DNA from: SAR324 cluster bacterium
GTDB taxonomy: Bacteria > SAR324 > XYD2-FULL-50-16
Length of the DNA: 64,000 bases
Reading direction: 5' to 3'
NCBI GenBank assembly: GCA_028282885.1
Contig: JANQGX010000010.1
Span: 62,001-126,000 of the forward strand
This document shows positions 7,120 through 16,483 of the stretch, one piece after another; the first letter of the stretch is position 1; each line of letters begins with the position of its first letter. The notes under the pieces were generated by a model. That model saw only the letters and a list, made by a program, of their open reading frames with translations. It searched no databases and was not told the DNA's origin. Both the position numbers and the translations under genes were made by a program.

Positions 7120-8257
7120 CTTTATTAACTGGCGTATAAGATTTCGGAACTCTGCCGGTGACAGCTTTTAGAATCCCAAACAGGAATCCAATATTAGCCA
7201 AAAGGAAGCTGTAAATCTGACCGGAAAAGAGCAACCTGATGCCCAAAAGCCCGGCAAGACCAAGAAAATAGAACAGGCATTGACCAGTAAAGGCAATCCT
7301 GTAAATCGCGCCCTGGTCTAGAAGGAAAAGATTGGAAATCAAGATCCCGATAAAAAAAAAGGGAGTCAACCAGCGGGCAATTTTATGGAAAAAGATCACC
7401 AGAGAATAAACGGGATGCAGGAAAAGATTGCTAAATCCCCATCTTAAGATGGTTCCATGAAAATTCTTGGCCGTCATCCGCACCCGGGCTTTGAACTCTT
7501 TGGCGTCAGAATCTGGGAGCCTGTCGTAGGCCAGGGCATCCTTAACATGGATGCATTTATAGCTCTGTAAAACAACATCCAGTGGCGTAATAAAATCGAC
7601 ATCACCGCTGGGAGGAATTGGCTGGAACAGATCCCTTCTCACTGCCAGACAGGCTCCTGACCCGAAAGCCAGGATTCCCAATTTGGATTCAAGTGTTCGC
7701 AAAGCCAGTTCATATCTCCAATAAAATCCGACTGACTCTGTGACCTCGCTTTCACCCCTGTTTTGATAGATCAAAGTTCCCGAGGCAAACCCGACCTGTT
7801 CATCGGAAAAAGGAGCTACGATGCGACTAATAAAATCCTTGTCAAAGCTCGTATCAGCATCTGTGAAGACCAAGATATCTCCTTGACAACCTGGAACAGC
7901 AGTATTGTGTGCATTTGCCCTGCCAGACTGGGCGGGTATTCTGATCAGCTTGACCGTTTCGTAATCTGCACCAAGTTTTTCCACCAGTTCATCAGTCCTG
8001 TCCGTTGATCCATCAGAGACAACAATAATTTCAAGCAGGTTTTTGGGATAAGTAGAATTCAAAATATCCAAAATTCGACCTTCAATGACATTCTCCTCAT
8101 TGCAGGCTGCAACGACAATGGAGACAGATAATTCGGATTGACTCCGCCACTTCTGTGAATGGCTCCTAAACACTCCCATCAACATGTACAGCACTAGCGG
8201 AAAAAACAGCCAGGTTGACAGGAGCAGTACAAGACAAGACCAGAAAATCTCTTCCAA
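7112..8257 (-). CDS. Membrane-bound family 2 glycosyltransferase
   Basis: This 381-residue protein has an N-terminal membrane anchor (about 5-27), a GT-A domain with VVAACNEENVI, the VVSDGSTDRT nucleotide-binding region and the metal-binding FTDADT, and several membrane spans near the C terminus (about 295-370). Such processive-looking GT2 proteins transfer sugars from NDP-sugars at the cytoplasmic membrane. It is encoded between another GT2 gene and the methyltransferase. Whether it is processive or adds single sugars cannot be decided here. Confidence 0.9.
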   Translation of the reverse strand: MEEIFWSCLVLLLSTWLFFPLVLYMLMGVFRSHSQKWRSQSELSVSIVVAACNEENVIEGRILDILNSTYPKNLLEIIVVSDGSTDRTDELVEKLGADYETVKLIRIPAQSGRANAHNTAVPGCQGDILVFTDADTSFDKDFISRIVAPFSDEQVGFASGTLIYQNRGESEVTESVGFYWRYELALRTLESKLGILAFGSGACLAVRRDLFQPIPPSGDVDFITPLDVVLQSYKCIHVKDALAYDRLPDSDAKEFKARVRMTAKNFHGTILRWGFSNLFLHPVYSLVIFFHKIARWLTPFFFIGILISNLFLLDQGAIYRIAFTGQCLFYFLGLAGLLGIRLLFSGQIYSFLLANIGFLFGILKAVTGRVPKSYTPVNKDG

Positions 8258-8313
8258 TGGATTAATAGGCTGTTTAAGGTTCGGTTAATAAATAAGTGGC
8301 CGGAGTTCCGGAA

Positions 8314-9192
8314 TTAATTTCCAAACTTTCCAAACGAAATACGTTTCAAAATGACCATGGCTGTATTGATGAACTTTTTGGGGTTCTTAACGAGGGATGA
8401 GAATACACTAATTGAAAAATCAATGTACGCGCGATTCAAAAAAGCATGGCGAGCTTTTACCATTGAAATATGTGAGTCCATATAAGATATCAAATCATGC
8501 TTCTTATATTTGCTTTCATGTTTAGCTAACAAGTTTTCAATACGTTGAATCTGCTTTTCAGCATTTCTTGAACGACTCTGATTATGTAATATACGTATGG
8601 ATACCAAGGGCTGGTCAATTGCAAGGATTTCAGCATGTTCTGCGCAACGAATCCATAGATCCCAATCCTCTACCACGTTATTTTCAGTATCAAACCCCCC
8701 AATTTGCTCAAAAAACTCCTTCTCAATAAGAACAGAAGATACCGAACCGGTAATGGGAAATTCCTTTAAGCAATCATGACTGATATTCCCCTGTTTTTCC
8801 GCTTTTGAGACATAAAATGTTTTATGATTCTTATCGATGATATTTGCCGAGACATAACTCCATCTGCAGCCTGATTCTATTGTTCCATTATATTGAACGG
8901 TCAGTTTTTCTTTATCCCACCAATCATCAGCATCCAGAAAGGCCAGCCATTCTCCTGATGCCAATTCAGCTCCCAAGTTACGGCTGGCTGATACCCCCCT
9001 ATTCATCTCATTTTTTATCCACTTGATTCTTTCATCCCTGATTGAACTGCTGACTCCGGAAAACGGAATGCTGCTGTTATCATCAATGACTATTATCTCC
9101 AGATCTTTGAAATCCTGATGAATAACTGAATGAATAGCTTTCGAAAGCCATTCTGCAGGTATGTTGAATGTGGGAATTATTACCGTAATCAC
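8314..9192 (-). CDS. Family 2 glycosyltransferase
   Basis: A 292-residue soluble GT-A enzyme. The N terminus begins directly with VIIPTFNIPAEWLSKA, followed by IDDNSS and the DxD-type motif FLDADDWW (about 97-104), then the WDLWIRCAEHAEI region that usually holds the catalytic base. No transmembrane segment is seen. It likely adds one sugar to the lipid-linked repeat unit on the cytoplasmic side; donor and acceptor are unknown. It is AT-richer than the neighbouring glycosyltransferases, which could reflect separate acquisition. Confidence 0.9.
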   Translation of the reverse strand: MITVIIPTFNIPAEWLSKAIHSVIHQDFKDLEIIVIDDNSSIPFSGVSSSIRDERIKWIKNEMNRGVSASRNLGAELASGEWLAFLDADDWWDKEKLTVQYNGTIESGCRWSYVSANIIDKNHKTFYVSKAEKQGNISHDCLKEFPITGSVSSVLIEKEFFEQIGGFDTENNVVEDWDLWIRCAEHAEILAIDQPLVSIRILHNQSRSRNAEKQIQRIENLLAKHESKYKKHDLISYMDSHISMVKARHAFLNRAYIDFSISVFSSLVKNPKKFINTAMVILKRISFGKFGN

Positions 9193-9248
9193 AGCTGTAT
9201 TAAAGTACTAAATAGAAATTAAGTAACGACAATCAACGGATATTTGTA

Positions 9249-10181
9249 TCACTGAAAAGGAGGTGTGATTCTTTTCAACACTCTTCGAACTATTCGGTGG
9301 AATTGTCTGTAATAGGCAGTCAAAACAGGCAATCCGTACATCCTCTCAACCTTTCTTGTCTCATTTCCAGAAGAAAACCTGTTACTCACCCCTTCGAGCC
9401 TGAAATTTGCCAGCACTTTTTCATGATGAGATCCCTGAAAACCTGCATGCAGCATTCGGTATACAAATTCAAGATCCCCGGCAATTCGAAATCTTTTGTC
9501 AAACAGGCCAATTTCGCTGAACACCCTGCGATTAACGAATAAAGCAGGATGAGGAAAAGGCATGCCTTTTAGCGAAGAAAGTTTCGCTGGGATTGAAACA
9601 GGAGATACCCTGGCTTTCTTCTTGCCCTTGCCGGGAATCACGTTTATTGAACCCGCAACATAATCGACCTTTTCATCATAGTGTTTAGCGACATGCTTGA
9701 GACAATCGGGTTCCAACCAGTCGTCAGAGTTAATAAAGGAGATCATATCACCGGATGAAAGCGAAACTCCTTTATTCATGGCATCGTAAATCCCCGCATC
9801 CCGCTCACTTACCCAGAGATCAATTGCATGCTCATATTTTTTGATGATCTCCACGCTACCATCACTTGATCCTCCATCGACAACAATGTATTCAATGTTG
9901 TCATATTGCTGATTAATCACACTTTGTATTGATCTTTCCAAATGGAGACTACCATTGAAAACGGTCGTAATGATCGTGAACAGTGGTTTTTGAGGAGTCC
10001 CGCATTTAAAATATCCTTGATAACGCAATCCGCCCTCTCCCTGCCTACCATCGATTTTGGGCAGGAACAACCGGGATTCAAACTGGCTGACAGAAGATTG
10101 ACCGGATTGCTGCGGACTGTCGACAACTAACCGAGTTGTACTGAATTCAGAATCAAGACAGAATGCATCTTCTGTTGTCAT
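9249..10181 (-). CDS. Family 2 glycosyltransferase with N-terminal extension
   Basis: A 310-residue GT-A enzyme whose core starts only at about residue 66 (FTIITTVFNGSLHLERSIQS). VVDGGSSDGSVEII and the FINSDDW metal motif follow. The preceding extension ends in GEGGLRYQGYF, a stretch I recognise as recurring ahead of this GT2 subgroup, so the long start is probably right. WbbD- or WcaA-like enzymes are the nearest general type. It is part of the four-glycosyltransferase run of the polysaccharide operon. Confidence 0.88.
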   Translation of the reverse strand: MTTEDAFCLDSEFSTTRLVVDSPQQSGQSSVSQFESRLFLPKIDGRQGEGGLRYQGYFKCGTPQKPLFTIITTVFNGSLHLERSIQSVINQQYDNIEYIVVDGGSSDGSVEIIKKYEHAIDLWVSERDAGIYDAMNKGVSLSSGDMISFINSDDWLEPDCLKHVAKHYDEKVDYVAGSINVIPGKGKKKARVSPVSIPAKLSSLKGMPFPHPALFVNRRVFSEIGLFDKRFRIAGDLEFVYRMLHAGFQGSHHEKVLANFRLEGVSNRFSSGNETRKVERMYGLPVLTAYYRQFHRIVRRVLKRITPPFQ

Positions 10182-10228
10182 GGTTCTTTAGAGCTGGACC
10201 TTAATAAGTTGGTTGGGAATTGGGATTA

Positions 10229-11470
10229 TCATAACCCTTTACCATTCAGCACCTTAAGGTATAATTTCATGTATTGCTCAGCAACAACGGGATAAGAAAA
10301 GGTTTGTACTGCTTTTTCTCTCGCATTTTCTGATAATTGAGCAGCTCCCCTGTTTTTTAGGGTCCATTCAATTCCACAGGCTAAATCAACTGTATCAAAT
10401 GGACGGGCAAGGTAGCCTGTTTTTTGATGCATGACAATATCGGGCAGTCCACCAATATCAAAAGCAATTATAGGTGTTCCGCAGGCATGGGCTTCGACTC
10501 CCGTGTTTGGCAGATTATCCTGCCGTGATGGAATTATCAGTGCATCAGCAGCACAATACGCCAGCCTTAGACTTAAATCATCATGGAGATGCCCCAGGTA
10601 GCGGACAGGAAATCCGAGATCAGGGAGATTTTGGGGAGGCAGTGCTCCAAAAACCAACAGTTCTAATCCTTCCAAAGTTGACTTGAGGTGAGCCAGACTC
10701 TCCAGCAACAGATGATAGCCTTTACGGGGATCGCTTGTTCCTCCCATCGCACCGAAGAGAAGCAACGAAATGTCTTGTGGTAACTGTAGCAGTTCCCTGG
10801 CCCTTGCCTGTTCAGTTGGTGACCACAAGTCACAATCAATGGCATTGGGGATGGAGTATACCGGCCAGTTTTTCATCAATTCACTCGATTCGACACACTG
10901 CGCCAACCAACGGCTAGGGGTAACAATATGAAAAGGCCTTTTCCAGTGTTTCTTTTTTCTCTTCCATGTCCACCGGTTTAGATCAAATCCCCGCTCATAG
11001 GAGGATCGATTTCCGTTCCTGTATCCTTCTTTCCACCTGAAGTCTTCGGTGTAATGCTCCGCTCCACAAAACGCCCACATGTCATGGAGAGTCCACACGA
11101 CAGGTTTGGTGATTTTACCGATGTCGCCGATGGACATCATCTCGCTGTTGATCCAATGCAAATGCAAAATATCCACATCAGCAGAGTTCATCAATCCGGG
11201 CCATTGTGAAGGAGTAATCCCGGGAGAATGCTGGTTCCGGTTCTCGGTTTTTAGCAACTGCCTTGCACCCGACTCCAGTAACCGCTTCAACTTACCGATT
11301 TCTTTCCCGACCCTCGAAACAGGAGCCTGAACTGTCCAATCTCCCGAAACTGCGGAATCAACCATCATCATGGAATCTAAGCCTGCGGACCTCAGTGCAT
11401 GGTGTATGCGGTATGCAGCTCTGGCAGCTCCTCCCAAAATGTCATTTCTACTGATTGTTATCACCTTCAT
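10229..11470 (-). CDS. Family 4 glycosyltransferase
   Basis: This 413-residue GT-B enzyme shows the N-terminal GGAARAAYRIHHAL glycine-rich loop, the WTLHDMWAFCG region with the catalytic-type histidine, and the C-terminal LIIPSRQDNLPNTGVEAHACG segment with its E-x7-E-like pattern, typical of GT4 retaining transferases. It may transfer a mannose-, glucose- or GlcNAc-type sugar; the sequence does not tell which. It is separated from the radical-SAM gene upstream by about 180 bases without a gene, so a minor promoter there is possible. Confidence 0.9.
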   Translation of the reverse strand: MKVITISRNDILGGAARAAYRIHHALRSAGLDSMMMVDSAVSGDWTVQAPVSRVGKEIGKLKRLLESGARQLLKTENRNQHSPGITPSQWPGLMNSADVDILHLHWINSEMMSIGDIGKITKPVVWTLHDMWAFCGAEHYTEDFRWKEGYRNGNRSSYERGFDLNRWTWKRKKKHWKRPFHIVTPSRWLAQCVESSELMKNWPVYSIPNAIDCDLWSPTEQARARELLQLPQDISLLLFGAMGGTSDPRKGYHLLLESLAHLKSTLEGLELLVFGALPPQNLPDLGFPVRYLGHLHDDLSLRLAYCAADALIIPSRQDNLPNTGVEAHACGTPIIAFDIGGLPDIVMHQKTGYLARPFDTVDLACGIEWTLKNRGAAQLSENAREKAVQTFSYPVVAEQYMKLYLKVLNGKGL

Positions 11471-11647
11471 GGATTGAGAAACCCTAAAGTTGTTTTAATC
11501 GGGTCGTTAGAACTTGCTACTGATACGAGATAGGGCTTATTTTCAGACACTCCAGAGCTAAAGACAATTCATAGCTCCGTCTAGCTTGAGGGATTTGAAC
11601 GATCAAATTGTGGCGGGACACTTAATCAGAATATATTCTGGCTGTGC

Positions 11648-13996
11648 TCAATACTCATTTACAATGAACTGTTGTATCTGCCTGGAAAAGTCTGGTTTTA
11701 TTGAGCTGGTCTCTTTTCTATCTTGAATGAGAATTTTGTCCAACTCATCAAATATAAAACCCTCAGTAAGAGTACTCAGATCCATGTAAGGAACATTGTA
11801 TTTCGCTGCCAGTGAGTGAACTTTCCCTTTTCCAAAGGTGTAATCCAAAGCAACAGAGGGTATTCCAAGGCTCAAGGTAAATACAAGAGAATGAAATCTC
11901 ATGGTCAAAGCCAGATCTGCTGAATTGTAATAGCTCACATATTCTTCAGGGGACAACTCTCTTCCCAGTAAAACAGGATCAATTCTACTCAGCAGACTCT
12001 TCTTATGCCTGAAAAGCTTCCTGTAGAACCAACGATCATCACCACCAAAATGATTTGTACACATGGGCATTGGCAGAATAATCAGTTCGGGATGCTTGTC
12101 GGTTAGCGCTGATAATGAGTTTAAAACAGACTGTTCAAAATTCAGTTGTGTTTCTTTTTTTTGTGCCGACGAAAGATGTTTAGCATATTGATGAGAAGGG
12201 AAATCCCTTAAACCCAAAAGGAGGATTTTCTGACCTGCCCGCTTGCTCCCCTCATCTGAAACCTGATCCTTTTTTAAATGCAACCATGTGAATGCAGGAT
12301 CCTCGGCAACTATATCACTTGAGATATCAATCCCCAGCTTTCTGGCAGATTCAAGCGATTTCTGATCCCTGTAAATCCTGGAAGTTGCGTTTTCCAGAAT
12401 GTTCTTAATCGAATCATTATGCCAGTTATCTCCAAGTGGACCAACTCCGGAACCCGCGATCAGTGTTCTAACACCTTTGCATTTTGCTGTTTCAAAGATA
12501 ATCTGCATATCTGCGGTTTCGTTTATCGCCATAATCGGACCACCACCAAATATAATGAGATCCTGTTCAGGGATCGACCGGATAGCTTCCTCAACACTCA
12601 GTATTTTCACCCGATTCAGTTCAGGCATCTGCTGTTTGGTGATTTCACTGACATAAGGATTCAACGATGCCAGGCATGTTTCCATCTCAGACAGTGAGGA
12701 CGCCATTGCTTCCAGAATCCCTCCCAATATGGCTTTATCCCCCAGGGTTTCGGTCCCATACCATCCACAAATCAGAATTCTCTCTGGTTTTTCTTTGGAT
12801 GTCGGTTTTGGCCCCTTAGTAGACAAACAATCTTTCTGAATTAACCGAAGCCTGCTGATTCTTTTGTCGAATCTCCTTTTTGATAATGCTCTGGAAATAG
12901 AAGGAACTCCCCTGACAGCTTTCACGATTTTCGGAAGATCAACCCCAAATTTTCTTGTGGCTTTGATGGCGAGATTTTTCAGGTATATGGACTTAGGTGG
13001 TAGCCCTACATAGTCATGCTTGCAGGTCGGACACCTGGCACTAAGGATATTTTGCAGGATTTTTTTCTCATTTTCAAAATAGACCTTCCCGCAGTCAATT
13101 TCATTGATGTTTCCCAGGTTTGGACTTTCCACGGCGCAGTACGAGAGCTCACCTTTTGAGCTGATTGTAACGCCTCTATGCTGCCAATCACAACCGGCCT
13201 GACGGGGGCTGTTGAGAATGATTTGATCGAAAAGGGTACGGTAGAAAAAGCGCTGGCCTTCATTTTTCTCATAGTACATCTGCAGGCCCTGGAGAAATTC
13301 ACCAACGTGGTATCTCTCTTCATTTGTCAAATTGTAAGGCTTGACCTGATTTTCTGTATATAAGCGTTGATGTGGGATTCCCAGTCTGTATTTTATATAG
13401 ATGTTCTTTTCAATACAGTACTCCAGCAGTTCTGCAATGTTGAAGACGTTTTCCTTGATGATGGTACATCCCACGGCACTAGTTAAGGGAATCTCCGTAG
13501 ATTGTAGAAAATCAATGACTCTCTCGGAAGAAACAAAGTTGCCTTTTGTGCCTCTGACACGATCATGGACCTTCCCAACACCATCAAGTGAAACCATCAC
13601 CGTCAGGTTTGCATTATGTTTTGCTGTGATATACCCAACTTTGCTGATGGCCTCAATTACCTGATTGTGACTTATTGCATTGGTAATTAACGAGATACTT
13701 TTTAAATTCGGAAGCTCCTCAAAGAGTACTTCTACAACCTTATCAATATCATCTCGCAGCGTTGGCTCACCCCCATTAATACCAACTGACCTGATCTTGC
13801 CAAAAAGATCATTGCGCAGTCCCTGCCTGAGAGCTTCAGGAGTCATACTGCTTTCCATATCATTCTTCCAGATGTTGCACATCTGGCAACGCGAGTTGCA
13901 ATGATTGATTATCGGGAATTGTAAAACGGTCGGAGACTCAATGGATCTGCTAGAAAAAACAGGTCTCAGAAGTTGGAGATATTTACTCACTTTCAT
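11648..13996 (-). CDS. Radical SAM / polysaccharide pyruvyl transferase fusion
   Basis: A 782-residue two-domain protein. Residues 1-340 are a radical SAM enzyme: the cluster motif CNSRCQMC supplies C33, C37 and C40, GINGGEPTL is the SAM-binding GGEP, and a later cysteine set (C269, C287, C302, C322, C325) looks like a SPASM or twitch auxiliary cluster region. From about residue 404 a polysaccharide pyruvyl transferase domain (PF04230) begins with RILICGWYGTETLGDKAI and contains the LIIFGGGPIM and AGSGVGPLGD segments. The known role of such transferases is ketal pyruvylation of a sugar from phosphoenolpyruvate. No stop or frame break separates the halves. Its 5' end overlaps the sulfotransferase gene by 14 bases. 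The radical SAM substrate is unknown. Confidence 0.85.
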   Translation of the reverse strand: MKVSKYLQLLRPVFSSRSIESPTVLQFPIINHCNSRCQMCNIWKNDMESSMTPEALRQGLRNDLFGKIRSVGINGGEPTLRDDIDKVVEVLFEELPNLKSISLITNAISHNQVIEAISKVGYITAKHNANLTVMVSLDGVGKVHDRVRGTKGNFVSSERVIDFLQSTEIPLTSAVGCTIIKENVFNIAELLEYCIEKNIYIKYRLGIPHQRLYTENQVKPYNLTNEERYHVGEFLQGLQMYYEKNEGQRFFYRTLFDQIILNSPRQAGCDWQHRGVTISSKGELSYCAVESPNLGNINEIDCGKVYFENEKKILQNILSARCPTCKHDYVGLPPKSIYLKNLAIKATRKFGVDLPKIVKAVRGVPSISRALSKRRFDKRISRLRLIQKDCLSTKGPKPTSKEKPERILICGWYGTETLGDKAILGGILEAMASSLSEMETCLASLNPYVSEITKQQMPELNRVKILSVEEAIRSIPEQDLIIFGGGPIMAINETADMQIIFETAKCKGVRTLIAGSGVGPLGDNWHNDSIKNILENATSRIYRDQKSLESARKLGIDISSDIVAEDPAFTWLHLKKDQVSDEGSKRAGQKILLLGLRDFPSHQYAKHLSSAQKKETQLNFEQSVLNSLSALTDKHPELIILPMPMCTNHFGGDDRWFYRKLFRHKKSLLSRIDPVLLGRELSPEEYVSYYNSADLALTMRFHSLVFTLSLGIPSVALDYTFGKGKVHSLAAKYNVPYMDLSTLTEGFIFDELDKILIQDRKETSSIKPDFSRQIQQFIVNEY

Positions 13997-14759
13997 ACCC
14001 GAGAAGTTTCATCTCTTGCTGTGCGGATGACGAAATATAGTCGCGAACCTTATCCGGCATTTCCACCTTGTTCCTTTTCACAAAACCAATTTCGTATCTA
14101 CGGTCGTAAGTAACAAATTTTTCTTCACTGTTCTTCATTTCTTCCTGGGATGATCTGTTCAAGGCCACCTCAACATTTTCTTCAGAAAATCCCCAACCAA
14201 AGTTTGCAGACAATTCCGAAATCGTAAATTCTGGGTTTTTCAGCAAATCCTCATATTTAAGAAAATGCATCACATTTCCGGTAGGCCTTGTATTTAACCA
14301 GGAATTGATATGATCCTTCCACGCTTCAATCCCAATCTTTCTATTCTTGACAAACTCCATCATCTCCATGTTTTCTTTCAATCTAAATGAGTAGAACCAG
14401 TAGTAACTTCTCATGACATCAACCGGATGACGACACAGGTAGATAACGGATTTATAATATGGGTTTTTTCTGGAATGAGATTTGATCAACCTTGTTCCTG
14501 CCAGATCACTCAAAGAGTTTCCAATATCCCTACTGATGTGAATATCGGGAAAAATGTATCGCAGATTCAAAAAAGTGACCTTTCGATCAATCCCATATTT
14601 ATCGAAAAATGCATTTGCCAAAATGGTGGATAACCAGGTTATTCCGGACTTCGGGAATTCCACTATGTAGATATCTGAATGCAAAGGATTTTTCGCAACA
14701 GAAGGAGAATATTTAAATTTATTAAATAGTTTTCGAGGTACTTTGGTTAAATATCTCAT
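13983..14759 (-). CDS. Sulfotransferase (PAPS-dependent)
   Basis: A 258-residue protein with both PAPS-binding signatures of sulfotransferases: the 5'-phosphosulfate loop FPKSGITWL (residues 35-43) and the 3'-phosphate motif YLCRHPVDVMRSYYWF (about 106-121). The fold family transfers sulfate from PAPS to hydroxyl or amino groups; in this operon a sugar of the polysaccharide or a lipid is the probable acceptor. It is directly downstream of the flippase gene (5 bases) and overlaps the radical-SAM fusion gene, so the three are probably cotranscribed. A sulfated, pyruvylated polysaccharide would be strongly acidic. Confidence 0.88.
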   Translation of the reverse strand: MRYLTKVPRKLFNKFKYSPSVAKNPLHSDIYIVEFPKSGITWLSTILANAFFDKYGIDRKVTFLNLRYIFPDIHISRDIGNSLSDLAGTRLIKSHSRKNPYYKSVIYLCRHPVDVMRSYYWFYSFRLKENMEMMEFVKNRKIGIEAWKDHINSWLNTRPTGNVMHFLKYEDLLKNPEFTISELSANFGWGFSEENVEVALNRSSQEEMKNSEEKFVTYDRRYEIGFVKRNKVEMPDKVRDYISSSAQQEMKLLGYESE

Positions 14760-14764
14760 TTCTA

Positions 14765-16084
14765 TTACCTCACCGGATTTTTAATAATGGATCTGGTAAT
14801 GATCCAAAAAACTGGTCTGGTTTTTTTGTTTATCAGATGCCCGAAGTAACCGACAAAAGAGCGGGTTATCAATGTTGCCCAGGCGGCACCAATTCCCCCG
14901 TGTTTTGGAATGAGCGCATAATTCAAGAGGACATTTATAAACAAGCCGATAACCACTCGAAGAACCGCTATGTTTTGCCTGTTTTCTGCAAAATACCAAT
15001 TCCAGCTGGTGTTGTTGACAGCAACAAAAATGCCTGCCCAGATATGAATTTTGAGGATAGCTGCAGAATCCAGATATTGGTGACCATACAGGACACCAAT
15101 CAGGGATTCGGAAAGAAAATGAAAAGCAATCGCAATGAATACGGACATCCAAATCATCAATTTAAGCGCCTTGCCAAGCCTGCTGTGATATAATTGACGA
15201 TTGGTTTCCCTCAAACGATAAAGCATTGGTCCGATTGAGGTGTTAATAGCAATGGGGAAAAAATACCAGATCTCGGAAATTCTTACTGCTGCAGAGTAAA
15301 TCCCTACTTCCTTTTGACTCATCAGCTCCCCGATCATTATCTGATCGATTTTCATGTAAAGAAGGACTGAGGCACCAGATAGAATCATAGGCCAGGAATC
15401 CTTCAACAATTGCTTCCCGGTATCTATTTTGATTTTCCAGCGTGCAAATGAGTGACTCTTCTTTATATAAATACAAGCAAGACCCAATAGAACCAGTGCC
15501 ACCTCAACTGCATTAACTATTGCAAAGGTAATGAGCGCAGCTTTCTGGATAATCAAAGCAACTTTAATGGCTGCAATGAAAAGAATGATAACGTTTTCGA
15601 CCCAGACAACGTATTTCAGCTGAACCTGGGATTCGAACCAGCATCTGATGACCTGGCTGGAGCGAAAAACCAGACTGAATCCGAGGACGCTGACAATGAT
15701 GCGGGTCAGATTATCGTTAGGCCTCAGCAGCAGTATCGTCATATTCAATAACGCAATAGCGAACAGGGCTCCAATAACCTGAAGGACGAAGGCTGTCCCC
15801 AGGAGCGTGTCTCTATCTTCCGGTTTATTTACCAGATTTCTTACAAGTATCCCTTTTAATCCCAGATCGGCAAAAATGCTGAAGATGGCTGCGAATGACA
15901 GGGCATAGCTCAGGATTCCAAACTGCTCAGGCCCCAGATATCGGGCAACCCAAACCCCAACCAGAAGAGCAACACTGAATCTTATGGCTTTATCGAAAAA
16001 CAACCATCCGATATTGTCCAGAATTTTCAACAAATTCGGGCGATTAGCGATTTCGTTCTTTAGAAAAGAGGGAACGAGTTTCAC
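14765..16084 (-). CDS. Wzx-type oligosaccharide flippase
   Basis: A 439-residue polytopic membrane protein with about 12-14 hydrophobic segments, beginning with WLFFDKAIRFSVALLVGVWVARYLGPEQFG, the typical opening of the RfbX/Wzx (MOP superfamily) exporters. It should flip the undecaprenyl-linked repeat unit from the inner to the outer leaflet. It is the first membrane transporter gene of the operon. A Wzy polymerase was not found among the genes in view; it may lie beyond the left edge. Confidence 0.88.
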   Translation of the reverse strand: MKLVPSFLKNEIANRPNLLKILDNIGWLFFDKAIRFSVALLVGVWVARYLGPEQFGILSYALSFAAIFSIFADLGLKGILVRNLVNKPEDRDTLLGTAFVLQVIGALFAIALLNMTILLLRPNDNLTRIIVSVLGFSLVFRSSQVIRCWFESQVQLKYVVWVENVIILFIAAIKVALIIQKAALITFAIVNAVEVALVLLGLACIYIKKSHSFARWKIKIDTGKQLLKDSWPMILSGASVLLYMKIDQIMIGELMSQKEVGIYSAAVRISEIWYFFPIAINTSIGPMLYRLRETNRQLYHSRLGKALKLMIWMSVFIAIAFHFLSESLIGVLYGHQYLDSAAILKIHIWAGIFVAVNNTSWNWYFAENRQNIAVLRVVIGLFINVLLNYALIPKHGGIGAAWATLITRSFVGYFGHLINKKTRPVFWIITRSIIKNPVR

Positions 16085-16483
16085 GATTACTGTAAAAATG
16101 GAATCGGCTGTGGTGGGTCTGATTAATTACCTTCAGGAGAACCTCAAGAAACCGGTTTCAGCCAAAGGGAAACTCTTCGGATCTCTTCCCTTGATGAGCA
16201 AAAAAAACTGAGCTGAATCTGTTTTCATGCTTGTCTTCATTTTAAGTCTGGCATCTTCCTTGAGCACTCGGCAGTACTTGACATCATTTGACAGATTATT
16301 TCAATAAGGGCAAACGCTTATGAAACCACCAGATAAAGCTCTATAACCGCAGTGAAATAATAGACTACTACTCCCCTTAGACAGCTTATTATCCGATTGT
16401 TAATCTTTTGGTCTCATATCCAGATCTGTTTACAATTGAAGCAATAAACGATCTTTAATGAAATGACAGGAATTTAATTATGA
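16085..16483. other. Gap of about 400 bases within the polysaccharide operon
   Basis: I see no convincing gene, terminator with a U-tract or RNA. The sequence is AT-rich and interrupted by stops in every frame. It separates the epimerase gene from the flippase gene on the same strand, so it could hold an internal promoter or be the trace of a deleted gene. Confidence 0.4.
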
